Of a DNA stretch of 64,000 bases, positions 42,526 through 54,781 are shown piece by piece. The DNA is taken from NCBI GenBank assembly GCA_030762175.1, contig CM060830.1:48623501-48687500 (forward strand), in the 5' to 3' direction. Each line of letters begins with the position of its first letter. Positions within the stretch are counted from its first letter, which is position 1. The notes below the pieces were generated by a model, which searched no databases, was not told the origin of the DNA, and saw only the letters and a list, made by a program, of their open reading frames with translations. A program made the translations under genes and the position numbers. Source of the stretch: Metallyticus violacea. Lineage: Eukaryota > Arthropoda > Insecta > Mantodea > Metallyticidae.

Positions 42526-43110
42526 AGTGTTTGTGATATATTTACTGGTGTTTACTGGCGCACTACTGCAGATAAACGCCCTCTTATTATCCCTAACAAA
42601 ACGGATAATGTGATACATGGTTCTACATGCATATACCAACATTATACAGGGCGTCTACTTTTGCACTAAGTAAACTGCCTTGAGAAAAAGCGCGCTCCAA
42701 GGTACAGGCAGGAGCTGACAAGGACAGAAGCGAATATATTTGAATGAGTATTTGCGCTCATTGTCTGCGCACCAGCAGTTGACGACATGCAAAGCCAATT
42801 ATTTATTTTCCTTCAGCATATTTATTCTAATGTATGGCTTTTTTCTTTGAACATAGATTTTTAATTTAATTGGTGTTGATTAAAAAATAAATAAACCATT
42901 AAGACTGGCTTACAGCAAACAAACTTCCTACGTTTATTTTAAAAAGGAGACTAACAATAGACTAATAGATAAATTAGTAAATTAAATATATTTAATAAAA
43001 TATGTGCACTTATCCTAAACAACATACTAAAGAAACGCAAACAATTTAGTATTACAATAACAACGTGGGTTCAAAGGATGCAGGTATAATAGAAGCGAAC
43101 AGAGTTTAAC
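42526..43110. other. Unassigned stretch
   Basis: Nothing recognised. Overlapping short frames lack motifs. Confidence 0.35.
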
Positions 43111-43425
43111 AAATCACGAAACTGTAAAAGGTAAGTGCGCCGGAGCTCCGTCTTGCTGTATCCACAGATCTGCCATTAATTCTCTGTCATCCAATAGGAA
43201 GATGAGGCAAGTTATCAGCATTCGTAAATATGATACAGCATTCACAGATCCATTAAAAATACCGTCCAAAGAGATGCTGTGATGTGATTCCTCCCCACAT
43301 CATAGCATTGGGTTCAAGTTCGGTAGTGAAGTGAGGATTTTCCTTCAACCAAAAAACCTCATTTCTCTATCGCGTGCTGCGGGATATGGCACACTCATCT
43401 GTGAACAAAACCTTGGGCCGTGATG
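43111..43425 (-). pseudogene. IS630/Tc1-type transposase, catalytic fragment
   Basis: Minus strand from about 43412: KVLFTDECAISRSTR (TDE holds the first catalytic Asp), then EVFWLKENPHFTTELEPNAM with MWGGITSQHLFGRYF (the VWGGI block), then after a frame change NAVSYLRMLI..., and finally DLWIQQDGAPAHLPF (about 43160-43120; QQD holds the second Asp). A stop follows STR and another follows GRYF. The sequence after the QQDGAPAH block is not recognisable. No terminal repeats are found. Confidence 0.78.
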
Positions 43426-44572
43426 TCGGTTTGGAATGTTATATATATTGCCGTTATAAGAAAATGGAAAGAAAAGCACAAATAGGGACGCAAAAATCTA
43501 GAAAGAACTACAAAAAGCATCATTGTTTTCTAAAGGTGATTGCTAAAGAAAACATTTTGATTAATAAAACAAAGAAAACAGCATTACATGGAAAATCTCC
43601 CAATATAATCAAAATTGTAATAGCAGAAAAATCTGCATTAAGTACAAAGCTACAAATATTTATGAAACTATATTATTTTTAATGAAGACAAAGTATATTG
43701 CAGATAACCCAAGTATCTAATGACCGAGCAGCAGCATCGGTCAATAAGCCATCGCTCAAGGCCACCCAGGCGAGTTGTAGTGGGCCGGTGAGGTTTATCA
43801 AACTGCTACGTTGGCCATTTTTTACGCCACTGAGTCAGTGTTTTTGAACGGTAAAAAAAGAAGAAAAAGCAACAGCAAAGTCTGCTCAGAATACTAAACA
43901 ACAAATATTAGACTTAATTGTTCTATTCTATGAGTGTTTGTTTACGACTCAAATGTCTGAGTCGTGCTGTCAGACGATCGTGATTAAAGTTCTCAGTTGA
44001 TACTTCCAAGTTGTAAAGCGATTCATGAAGAAGTAAAATTGATAATGACTAATTTAATAAACAAATTCGAGAAATGCGTGCAATATTCAGGCTCATAGTT
44101 CCGGCATCTTGTTGAACAAGGATGAATACATAACTTTTTGTGTGACTTTGAACGTATTCAATTGTTGTATTGTCCTATCCACTTGCCCTGACACTAACAT
44201 AGCATAGCTAGCCGTAGGCAAGCGATGTATTCTCCATTGTCGCATCGGTTATTAGATAACTGAATGGCCCGTTACATATTACAATTAACGCAAGGAAATA
44301 GTCCAACCCTAGTATGAAAATGAATCTTGGGTCACGAAGAAAATTTAAATACGTGCGGTCAGTTAAACACTATACCTACAAGGAAAATAGAAATTCGAAT
44401 GATAGAAGAATCGTTTTTTAAATGACAATACAGGAACTAAATATAATGATAAAACACCTTTAAAGAATAGAAGTAATAAGAATTCATGCTATATAAGTTC
44501 TTAGTAGGAGGGATAAAAGAAGATCTTCGAATAGAAACCGAAACAAGCCGATAGGCTTAATTCTTGAGATTA
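43426..44572. other. Unassigned stretch
   Basis: The plus frame 43374-43682 (102 codons) overlaps the transposase antisense and runs on into Lys-rich AT-rich sequence; it is not considered real. Nothing else assigned. Confidence 0.35.
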
Positions 44573-44628
44573 AGAAGCAGAAGAACAAGAACAAGAACAA
44601 GAAGAACAAGAACAAGAAGAACAAGAAA
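44573..44628. repeat. (AAGAAC)n-like microsatellite
   Basis: Imperfect run of AGAAC/AAGAAC units on the plus strand. Confidence 0.85.
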
Positions 44629-44689
44629 TGCCATGTTTCATACAAGCCTGTGTCTGACAAAGATTTCAGTCAAATGGGTAACAGCTGAA

Positions 44690-44770
44690 GTTACGGCCGA
44701 GTTTCGAACCACGGACCGTAGACTTATCATTCCGATGTCCTAATTATTTAATCTACGTAATAGCCACAAT
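44690..44770 (-). repeat. tRNA-like head (possible SINE fragment)
   Basis: On the minus strand: GTGGCTATTACGTAGATTAA (A-box-like), ACGGTCCGTGGTTCGAAACT with CGGCC (B box). It is similar in plan to family F at 29.7 kb. It is not an obvious functional tRNA. Confidence 0.4.
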
Positions 44771-45303
44771 TTCCACCATAACCCTGAGGGCCTTTAACCA
44801 TATCTCGATATAGATTTTATTCCTAAAAATCGACTTGAAGCCTTGCAGTGCTAATGGTCCAGGTTTACAGCTATACATTTTTCAATCTGAATTGGTTCAC
44901 TACACTCGACTTGCATTGCATTTGGAAAATTTACCACCATCTTTCTTCACATTTTAGTATTTAGCTAATATTGTAGCCTCAAAAGCGAAGCGAGGAACTT
45001 TTCTGCTGAGTTTATTTGGGCGAAAAGCGCCCGATTGTTTCCACTCTTTTGATTTTTCTTTTGTTTCTGCATTGTAATGATGGATTTTTATTCTTCATTG
45101 CTACGCGTATCAGCTTGTTCAAATAGAAGTCAAGTCTTTCCTTGGTTCTTGGTCTTAGTTAAAGCACCTTGTTATTTTTCTGCGTTTCTAATTTTCATTA
45201 ATTTCATCTTTTAAATCTGTTTAAATTTTTATTGTTATGCCTAGAAAGTTAAGTCATAATCTATTCAATTAACCTATTACTAATTTACAGCTTATAGATC
45301 AAT
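44771..45303. other. Unassigned stretch
   Basis: Nothing recognised. Confidence 0.35.
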
Positions 45304-45590
45304 TCTGGTGTTCTGGCGGTAGCCATACTTGCTTCGTAAACCCAAGATCGCAGGTTCAATCCCGGCCAGGTTCGATGGATATTTTCGGGCGTAAAAATCC
45401 TAAGTATGGCTTCCTTCGGAAGGGAAGTAAAGCCGTGGGTCCTGTGTCGTACATTTACGGCACGAAAAAGAACCTCAAGCCTGAAGGAACAGGTCGCTGA
45501 GCAAAATTTATCGGCCATTTCACGCCCCGAATTGAATAGGACTCTGATAACCTGAGATGTTAAAGAGTCCGTAAATAAATATAAACAGTT
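45304..45590 (+). mobile_element. SINE family B copy (B6)
   Basis: Head TGTTCTGGCGGTAGCCATAC, B box GGTTCAATCCCGG, GTTCGATGGATATTTTCGGG, CTTCCTTCGGAAGGGAAGTA, TGTCGTACATTTACGGCACG, TCGGCCATTTCACGCCCCGA and the CCTGAGATGTTAAAGAG..CC tail. A near-complete, moderately young-looking copy; no target duplication was identified. Confidence 0.93.
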
Positions 45591-45879
45591 TATTGATAGT
45601 TTACATATTTTTAATTTATATTTTCATATTATTTTGACGTTCAAAACGTAATTTAAATAAAATTCATTATAAGTTACCCTATCAGTCATTTATTCGACAT
45701 CCTCAGCATAAAATTACATTTATATTATTGTTCAGTTACATTATTGTTCATTTTATATCCACTTAAATATTTAAAAATATTTACAGTGTCATTCATTACC
45801 ATACTAAACATAATGGATTGAAGCCATGTTGCCTTACTCCTTTGTTTATTGAAGTCTATTTGTAAATTCCACCTGGACT

Positions 45880-46562
45880 TTCAATTTACAAAAATATATA
45901 CTTTCACATTAGATGTCTATATAATATATTTCAAAGTTGAACCGAAAAACAACAGTAATGTGTAGTATGATGTTCTGTAAACAGATGACTCACATACATC
46001 ATGATAGCATTGCTACGTGGCACGTAAATTAAAAATGAACAAATGAAGGCAAGATTGTCGTAAGATGTTCTGTAAACAGAAGTGACTCATATTACGTTAT
46101 GCTAGAGTCCCTACAACAAAATGGAACCACGATTATTGTTTGAACAGCGGAAAGCAATTTTGAATTGGTATTGTAAAACCGAGAATGTTGTTGAAGTTCA
46201 AAGGCAATGAAGATGTGTGTACAGAACAGAACCTCCAACGCGAGTAACAACTGCACGCATTCCATACAAATTTGAGACTCATGGTATCGTATACCGTAGA
46301 AAACCAGGTACACTGGCAGCACTTCGGGAAGAAATTGAAACGGCATATGCTGCAATCGCTGAGGAAGACACTTTCACAAACGTTGCTCAATCAGTAGTTC
46401 AACGTACTCAGAAGTGTATCGACGTCGATGATGAACATTTTGAGTAATTGTTGGAACTGTAAAAGTCTAAGATGATTAGTGCTCATCACATTCTGTTTGT
46501 GTGAATTCAGTTAACACAGTTTTTTTCTTTGCTTGAAGTGTGTATACATTTTTGGCACCTTC
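45880..46562 (+). mobile_element. IS630/Tc1-like transposon copy 2 (same family as 35.9-36.7 kb), internally deleted
   Basis: The right end, reverse complemented (CAGAAGGTGCCAAAAATGTA then TACACACTTCAAGCAAAGAA), matches the left end of copy 1. The subterminal repeats TATGATGTTCTGTAAACAGA and TAAGATGTTCTGTAAACAGA (about 45966-46080) match the reverse complement of its right half. The left terminus (ATATACTTTCACATTAGATG) is eroded. The inner transposase has a different deletion from copy 1, so the two copies complement each other in coverage. Confidence 0.85.
46122..46447 (+). pseudogene. Transposase: helix-turn-helix N terminus fused to C-terminal tail
   Basis: From ATG 46122 the plus strand reads MEPRLLFEQRKAILNWYCKT and ENVVEVQRQ, then a stop, then YRTEPPTRVTTARIPYKFET: the N-terminal DNA-binding helix-turn-helix of the DUF4817 type. 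At about 46284 it jumps directly to IVYRRKPGTLAALREEIETA ... VAQSVVQRTQKCIDVDDEHF, the C-terminal end that in copy 1 follows the catalytic domain. The whole DDE core is deleted (the junction is around THG-IVYRRK). It cannot be catalytic but retains a DNA-binding region apart from one stop and a shortened segment. Confidence 0.85.
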
Positions 46563-47189
46563 TGCACATATATACAGAGAGTGTTTCTCTCAGTAGATGC
46601 CCTAAAAATGTAAAAATCATTTAGTCTTAAAAATTAATACACATATCTTCCAAATGGAAATCAATATGGAAACCCGCGCAATGTAATGGACTCGTCTAGT
46701 GATCCTCATCTATCTATATACGGGTTTCGCATCTCGGCAGTAGAGACTCATCCAGTAATTAGATAAATTATTAGTGACCATGGAAGTCCTCCCACTCAAT
46801 AATCAGGAGGCCGCACATTGTTTGAAAAAACAATGTAAAGGACTTAAATGCGTAGGTTTTCATGCCCGTAGTTCTAGATGCTAAATAATAATGTTACGGG
46901 TGCTTTGATGTCGTGGTCTAGTGGTCATAAAATAAAGTGAAACGAAACAAAGATTTTATGTTCACTAGACAATGATCTAAAAATCCAGAAACATATAATT
47001 TATATAATATAAAATACCGATTACTGTTTTCATTATCAAAACCATTACAAAGACTTTTTCAAGACGACTAAGCTGCCATATTCCATGTGTCAAAGCCTAG
47101 GAAAAATAAAGTATTCAAGAAATGAACATGTCTGGCCTTGAAAAACATGCTCGGTTACGTTTATGATTAAAATATTTTCTTACTCAGAA
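46563..47189. other. Unassigned stretch
   Basis: GATGTCGTGGTCTAGTGGTC near 46910 looks like the start of a tRNA head but lacks a B box. Nothing else recognised. Confidence 0.35.
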
Positions 47190-47194
47190 TCCTG

Positions 47195-47445
47195 TAGCTT
47201 TAGACATCATTGGATTTGGAGATGAAGCATGGTTTCAATTTAGGGAACATATAAACTAATGGATATAACCAGCAAGATGGTGCAACATTTCAAATGCCAG
47301 CACGAGTTAAATTTAAAGTCTATTTGAGGACGGAATTATAATAATAATAAAATAAATAAATTGCTGCTACCCAGATCCCCTTATCTGACTTCTAGCGAAT
47401 TTTTTGGAGCCTGTTGAAGGAAAAGGCATAGCGCACATAAAACAT
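47195..47445 (+). pseudogene. Transposase fragment, IS630/Tc1-type
   Basis: Plus strand across frames: FGDEAWFQFREHINLW (about 47215-47262; DEAWF is the first catalytic Asp block), QQDGATFQMPARVKFKVYLR (about 47275-47332; second Asp), then a simple AATA run, LLPRSPYLTSSEFFG (about 47365-47408; equivalent to PPRSPDLTP.DFFLWG, with the catalytic Asp replaced by Glu or lost) and ..KRHSAHKTLLRNYE. The sequence between the DEA and QQD blocks is deleted. Inactive. Confidence 0.72.
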
Positions 47446-49057
47446 TGCTCAGAAACTATGAATATTTCCTGTTGCTCATATGGTTAAGATTATCTTTACA
47501 AACTAAAGAATAAAAGTATAAAGTAATACTCTCACTTCTACATCCGAATTCTAATAGCATTAAATATGTACTGAAAGAGATTGCAGAGACGAAACAACGC
47601 TGTTTTCCTAATTTCTCACGTGTATCATATGAACATAACATAAGTAAGCAACTCAATTTTCAGCAGGGAAATAGTTCATCACGCCTTTTCCCACACTACA
47701 CACCTTGTACAATCCAATTACCAAGTGAATAAACCATCGACGTCACTGCTTTGTGAGAAGTGTCTGTGCTTGGATGAGAAGGACCATTGCAAGTTAATAT
47801 CTAAATAACAAAAAGTTTCATAAACAATAGTTTGTTGCCCCACCGAGGGATTCAATATTAAGTTTAGTAGGTATTGATAGATTTTTCGGTTAAAATGTTT
47901 TAAATATCCTACAAAGTCTTCTTCTAAACTCACTGGCCAATAGGGACATGTTAACTAACTGAGGTTTATTTTGGAGTTTACCATAACACGTAAAGGGTGT
48001 TTAACAGATATGTTAGAACTTGAGGACTTCGAATTTATTTGCCTCGACATTTCATCCTCTGCTATCCGTTTTAACAATGAAGAACTTCAGCGAGGTCAGT
48101 GAAAACTTGGTTATTATTATTATTTACGTGAATGAACTAAAAAGCAATTCAAAATAGATTTAGGTAATCACGAAGTGCTCTAAACCCCACTTCTAGCCTA
48201 AACAGTAGTCTGCAAGTGTAGATACATACGCCATTTGATTACTATTCCATCAAAGCCAAGAACAACTCATGCACCTTTGAGAGCAGCCGAACAGTTTGCA
48301 ATTACTTGGAGGAATTGCCACTGTCTAAATGAATTGACAGTGACGGTGGCATTAGCCGCACTTTGCTCAAAGTTAATCAGACTTGTGTGAAATCGCTATG
48401 GAACATGCTATGCAAACAATAAGGAAGCCTTTGATCGGTTGCGTCGCTTACAACACTTGGAGAACGTGATCAAAGTCAAATTTGTGAAACTTGATTTGCC
48501 TAGTGCTTTTTACGCCCAAAAACCGAGCTTTTCATCGGATGTTTGAAGTTTGACGAAATAAATGGCGACGACTTCACGGAACACCAGCCAAGTATATTCC
48601 GTGATCTCCTTCACTAAAGTTCCCGCTGAGATATGGAGGCAATCTCCTGACGGACGTTAAACTTCAGTGTTCAGGTTTATTTTGTTTTATACGACGGTTG
48701 TAAATAAAGTAATAGCAACAGTCATGAGACTTATTCAGTACTCAAATGTTACCGTTGACTTATAGAGGCAATGGCTGGATATACGGTGCACACACATACC
48801 CGGCGATACGACCCATTTTGCCAAGTGATGTGAGGCGAGCGCATCAAATACCATCTGTGTACATGCAACGTATGACGAGGGGGATATATTTGTGCAAGGT
48901 AAAGTGAGCTTTAAATACTAAATGACTAGATATTTTCCCCATTCAATTTCCAGTACCTTCAACTTAATATTTTTATAATTTATATATATATATTCGATTT
49001 ATAGTATTAAATTATTTCTTGTTTTTTTAAGTTACAATATTTCTTCTTGAATATTCT

Positions 49058-49060
<3 letters not shown>
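47446..49060. other. Unassigned stretch
   Basis: About 48280-48680 is slightly more complex and less AT-rich, but no domain or splice-bounded frame was recognised. Confidence 0.35.

Positions 49061-49102
<42 letters not shown>
49061..49102. repeat. (TA)n microsatellite
   Basis: Twenty-one consecutive TA dinucleotides. Confidence 0.95.
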
Positions 49103-49105
<3 letters not shown>

Positions 49106-49279
49106 ACAGGTGTTTAGAACATTTAACAACTATGACATGAATTTAATTTAATCTGCAAATACCTTTACTGAAGATGTTCACAGTATCTTCTCTGAACGTG
49201 ATTAACAGAGCCCTGAAGTTAGACGAAATCTGGGTACATATATTTTTAAGAGTCAGATGGAAATAACCATATTTCCGTA

Positions 49280-49400
49280 TATTTTGGGGTGGGCAGGGCT
49301 AGTTTTTTATTTTGCCTTTTTTGCCTATTTTGAATTCTGTTGGCTATTATATAAAGTTAAAAACCTTTTTGTGCCTATTTTGGATCGTCATGGATTTTTT
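49280..49400. repeat. Possible hAT-type terminus
   Basis: GGGGTGGGCAGGGCTAGTTT is followed by TTTATTTTGCC, TTTTTTGCCTATTTTG and TTTTGTGCCTATTTTGG. CAGGGCTAG-like ends followed by repeated subterminal words are seen in hAT elements. No partner terminus and no transposase could be identified. Confidence 0.3.
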
Positions 49401-52400
49401 CTGTGATCATTTACGCATTTTAAAATCCACATAAAGAATTTCAACATATCGAAGTGAAAAAAATTACAAAAATTAAATGGCGGTTCGCCTCACAAAAGCA
49501 TTTATTGAGAATATTGTTACACATTTATTTTTTTTTTATTCAAACAGTTAAAAACTTTGTCCCCAACCCATTCACTTAAGCTCTTTGAATAACAGAACCG
49601 TCATTAGTGAAAGAAAGGAAAGGAATACCAGGAAATAAAGAGGATAAGCGAAGTACTGTAGTTTTGAATAGTCTGGTGGATGAACTTGTATCGATCTGGG
49701 CGATACAATTCTAGGAAATTTGTTAAGGAACCTTCTCAGCTACACAAATGTAACAAACAGTTGCAAGCGAGAAAGATGAAAGTGGTACTTCTGTGCAATA
49801 AACCGTCCCTACAAAGTGTTCAGTACAAGTAATAGAGATATTAACCTCATTCCCCTATAAAGGCATAATATGAAATGAACTCGACCAGAAACCACTGTGT
49901 ATCTTTCCCTCATTCGCCAGGACTATTCAAAACTGCTTTATCTTGTCATAATATTATGAATATGTTGCTCTTAATTTCTTCCCAGTCAAGTGTTCCGATT
50001 TGTACTTTCCTTTCAGTTTCTTCTTCCCCTTTCCTCAATATGTTCACTACCTGATATTTGTCATAAAAGTTTTTTTTCATATAGGCCCTAAGGGCATTTA
50101 GTACGAGTCAGCTATATGATGTTATCTTCTCCATGTTAAAATCTTCTTGTCTTTCAGGTCTAGCTCGATTTGATTCAGAAATTCCGTTTTGGCAATGAGT
50201 TCATCAGGGCATTCGACATTGTGGGGTCTGTTTTATAACTTAATCCTTCTTGATCAATGGTACCTCCTATCTATGGGTCTCAAAAGTTTTAGTTAGGGCC
50301 AAATCCAGTGAATAATAATTCAGTGACCCAGGTATTTGATAGTTATATAGAATATTAAATAATTGCAAGTGCCTTGTGTATTACATTCGTAACAGTTTTT
50401 ACAGGTAGGAATTAAATCTTTTCTTTATTTCTTAAGATATTCGGCGCTGGGGAATGTTTTCTTCAAATTCATTTTTATGATTTTTTTCTCAAAGCTTTAC
50501 TAAACACTTACACTTATATGTATTGTTAATTGTTTTGATTTATTTGCAATTTATTGATAATATATCGGGGAACTGTAATTATGTAGCTTCACTGTTATTA
50601 ATTTTAAGCGTGTAAAACATTCAATAGTTGCAGTTTTCTAATGATGTTTAAATTTATTGAATTTTTATTTTAAATTGTTAAAATACGTTAAATTTTTTCT
50701 TCCTGGGGATTCAGTTCATATCCAAACACATGCATTGCTGTAACTAAGAGAATGCGAAATTAAACCTATACGAAATTGAGCTCCTTTGTTAGTAGCAACT
50801 TAGCTTGGAACTGAGCTCAATTGGAAAGTTAGTGTACTGCTATTTTTTACATTGTTACTTATTAATAGTTTTGTATTTGCTTTGTGCCCTTAGCTTTTTA
50901 TTTAAAAGATTATAGTAACTAAAATAATGTTAACCATGCTTTCCAAAATATTACATATTCTGTGTATATAGTCGGAGAAATGGAAACCCTCGTTATATTT
51001 AAAATTACCACTTGGTGCACGTATTTTATACACTACCTGAGAACACCGTATTATCTGTACAAGCTCAATAATACTGGTTGCCGAAACACCTGTGACAAAA
51101 GGTTCAAAATAGTTCTGTGATTGTGAATGATCTTGGATGCTTCAGCTTGAACTTTACAACTATATAATTGTGCCCCTGATTATTCGGCAACTTCTCTGTC
51201 CTATCTGTGCTGGTGTACACATATTTTCAGTTGATAGTGGTTGAAACATATTTGTGGCCGACTTATATTTGCAATTACCATTTTAGATTTTGCTTTGAAT
51301 CTACAAAATCTCTGATACTTGAGGTTTCCCAATGTGGATAGGATTCTGAGTGATTTTTTTTAAGAAAAAGTAGAAATGCTAGGCAAATTTAAGTGTCTAC
51401 GAACTACAAGCTTATCGCCCCGAAGATGTCTGAAAAGTTAAAAAATTCAAGGCGTTGCTTTAGTGAGTTTATGCGTCACGAAAACGCGGTATTACAAGGA
51501 TCGAAATATAGTTAGGCATTTCTTAAAAGCGACAAGGGAATTACATAAAGTGGGGACTCAGAATTGACTTAGGTGATAATCTGGTTAGTTGGACGGAGTT
51601 GTTGCTCGGGAATCTGACTGAGTGCTTTAGGGGAGAGATGCATAATTGGGGTCCATTATCATCATCAGTCCCTGGAAGCCACTTCTGTGTGTCCATCTCT
51701 GGCCTCCCCCATTTGCACACATCTGAAGCAATTTGAGCTAAGTACCACAGCGAGTACATTGCAGAGGTGCCGTGCGGCGCCTACAAAAAGCAAGTGCGTC
51801 TACTGATATGCAAGGCTGCAGTATTTTTAGACCAGGATTTCAGCTGCAGCTGTCTTAGTGATTGAAATTCACAGTGGCTTTTTCCTCTTTCCTCTTGTGA
51901 AAAATAAAAACCCTCGCCAGGTTCAGATGTGATATCAAAACAAGGAATGTTGGAAACAACCATAATATTATTACGTACACATTATATTAAAGTTAAAACA
52001 TTTCAATATGTCGTGACCTTGAAATGTCAACATTTTTACAAATTAGTTATTATATTAAAGAATTATATTCAAATAAAATTTAATATATAACTAAGTGTGT
52101 ATCACACTGCATAGATTGTACAATTATTCTTTTGTTTATCGGTCATGGCAGTGTATTTGTTGGTATATTTAAATATTTTGAATATAAACTTTAATTATAA
52201 TAATTCATGCTATTATTATGGAATGGGAGGGCGATACACTTATAAAGCATAGCAATAAGAAACCAGACGCAAGTAAATTAAAAAATCGGCAAAATCAAAT
52301 ACACAAGCAGATACCCAGAAGAAAATTAGGATTTAAAAATATTACCATCTACAACATAAGTTCAAATGCAGGGATAAAATTACCAAAAAATGAAGAAGTC

Positions 52401-54054
52401 TATTCATTTCATATTATTCAATGTCCTTTAAACAAAAATAATTATTTATTCTGAAGTACACTTAACTTTTCCTAACGAAACGTCTACAGGAAACAGAGGA
52501 ATTGGGGCTTAAATTTTAAAAAGTACTGATTTAAGTTATTCTAACTTTTTTATGTGGTTCCTGTTTTATTTACATGCTGTTTTAAGAATAAAATAGATGC
52601 AGTATCTTTTAAAAGTAAATTGTTTAAAGTAATACAGCGTACATACAATCTGATAATTTACTTGGATTTGGTAAGCGAAAAATTCAATTAAAAACGCCCA
52701 TGAAAAAAATTGTATCATTTCATTATAAGAAAAATCATATTCACGCCATATAACTGATTCAGTTTATAGTTTGATTCATTTTACCAATTAAACTACAAAA
52801 AGATCTATTCGAAATAGTTCTTAAACGAGAACATGGCCTGGTTAGGTAACTAGGAAAAAATAAAGCTGAAACTGTTTAACATTAGTAATTTATTTTTCGT
52901 AGTTTTCCTCATAATAAATAATATTACAAGGATATTTCCCAAAGTTTCTACCAAACGTTTGTATTTTTTGTCTGTAGATGTAAGTTTGAAGGAAGAAAAA
53001 AATTTTCACGTTTACAGATATCACTAAAGCCTATTTCATCTTGGGTAGATGCAGAAGATCAACAGTCAAGTCAAATTCAGTTTTTTTTTCCTATCAAAAT
53101 ATTTGTCATTGCACACAAATACGAAAGCATTTGTCTTCTTATTTATATGTAGATGAAATAGTCACTATTTTTTTTAAAATTGTGAAATAAAGGCAATGAT
53201 TTGGCTGTGTTTGAAGTTTTTATAAGTAAGAACTAAGATCTAAGAAGTATGCTCTATAGTTTTAAATATAAAAATCCGTAAAATATAAATTTTATGATTT
53301 TTTCATCATATTTATTACAAAAATAGGCGTTTGCCTGAATATTTATTGTTAATAAATAAAATATATTATGTTTATTATGAAATAAATATGATTTTCATAC
53401 AAAAATTGCTCACATTTGAAGTTTCATTTAATATAGCCTTAACACTCGTATCTGACAAGTGGGAAATTTTACATGACTGTTTAAGATCTAATTTTTTTTT
53501 TCTATTAAATCTTTCAGTGTGTGAAATAGTTATTTTCTTGTCACATTTTCCATCAATGTTGTTAGATCTACAAGTTAATCATATACAGAACAATGCTCGT
53601 TCATTCCTGGAATGAAGATGTTTACAACTTTTTAGAGCTTAATTGGCATACTGGGACTTGTTTGCGGATCACACTAGCTGGTTGAGTATGGGCATTTTCC
53701 TAGCCAAAGTGCACGAAGCTAGAAACAATTTATTTGTTGGTTAGAATGCAATAACAATGTAATTATAAATCATGTAATGTGTTTCCATTCATATATCTAT
53801 AAATGTTGTTCTTTTCACGCTTTTAATATTTATTTATTAATATTTAAATTGAAATTCATTATAGTACTAAGAAAAATATAAATACAAACTATAAAGAATC
53901 TTCCACCTATCTAACCCAGGCGATTTTAGGTATAACCCCTCACAATTATAACAAATTTTAATACAATAATTAATTTTACCTAAATTCAAAGTACAAACTT
54001 TCCATCTCGATTGCATCAGTCCCCAGTTTCCGGTTCATCAGCAACCACCTACTG
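49401..54054. other. Long unassigned AT-rich stretch
   Basis: Around 4.6 kb with no SINE, RT or transposase motif that I can support. Frames such as 51541-51759 (-), 51781-51963 (-), 52218-52454 (+) and 53331-53615 (+) are compatible with chance. The minus strand near 50080-49900 reads NILRKGEEETERKVQIGTLD and WEEIKSN in one frame, which may be an eroded element, but I cannot name it. Confidence 0.35.

Positions 54055-54114
<60 letters not shown>
54055..54114. repeat. (ATT)n microsatellite
   Basis: About twenty consecutive ATT trinucleotides, uninterrupted. Confidence 0.95.
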
Positions 54115-54689
54115 TGTTCCTATTCCTAACTATGTGTCATACTTAAGCATGTACAATCTATGATCCATTCACCCAGCGCCAGAGAAAAAGCAATGAACTG
54201 ATATATTTTAATTTCTATTTATTGTTCAATTAATTTAAAAAATAGTTCAGCCCTTTGTTTGGCAGTGTTATGAGATAAATGGATCCTACTAAATTATCAA
54301 GTTGCTCGGAGCAGCTAATTTCTACACCACCCGTACAAGACTTGACAAATCCTCCATCCGTACAGGTTTACACTCTGCCAAGCTACAAAATAACCAGCGA
54401 GTACTTGCTTTCGTTTTTCATTAAGGGTTTTGTTGCTTCAGCATTACAATAGCTACAGTCTTCACATTTTAAAAACAGAACTTTGTGAATGGCCAGTGAT
54501 TTTATGTTACGTTTTTCTAATTTATTTCTTTTAACCTTTTACCACAGCAAATTTCTATATTTAAATTTTTCTTTACGTTGATACGAGAAATGAACTAATG
54601 AATTTTTTTTTTTTTTTTTTGGAATTAACAATGAAAATGAACATTAAGAATCTCACATTTTTTTTCAAAACCTGTTATCTACATGATCC

Positions 54690-54781
54690 TTTTTTTATTC
54701 GGTTTATTTATGGACGCTGTTTGACATCCCAGGTAATCAGTGTCCCATTCAATTCAGAGCTTGAAACGGCCAACAAATTTC
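54690..54781 (-). mobile_element. SINE family B copy (B7), 5'-truncated
   Basis: Only the 3' third: TTTATTTATGGACGCTGTTT, GACATCCCAGGTAATCAGTG, TCCCATTCAATTCAGAGCTT and GAAACGGCCAACAAATTT in reverse orientation, then unrelated sequence. Confidence 0.9.

Noticed and set aside
43374..43682. 102-codon Lys-rich plus-strand frame
   Set aside because: Overlaps the antisense transposase fragment at its start and continues into A-rich sequence. Likely chance.
44573..44628. CRISPR-like array
   Set aside because: Simple AAGAAC microsatellite in a eukaryotic window; no repeat-spacer structure anywhere.
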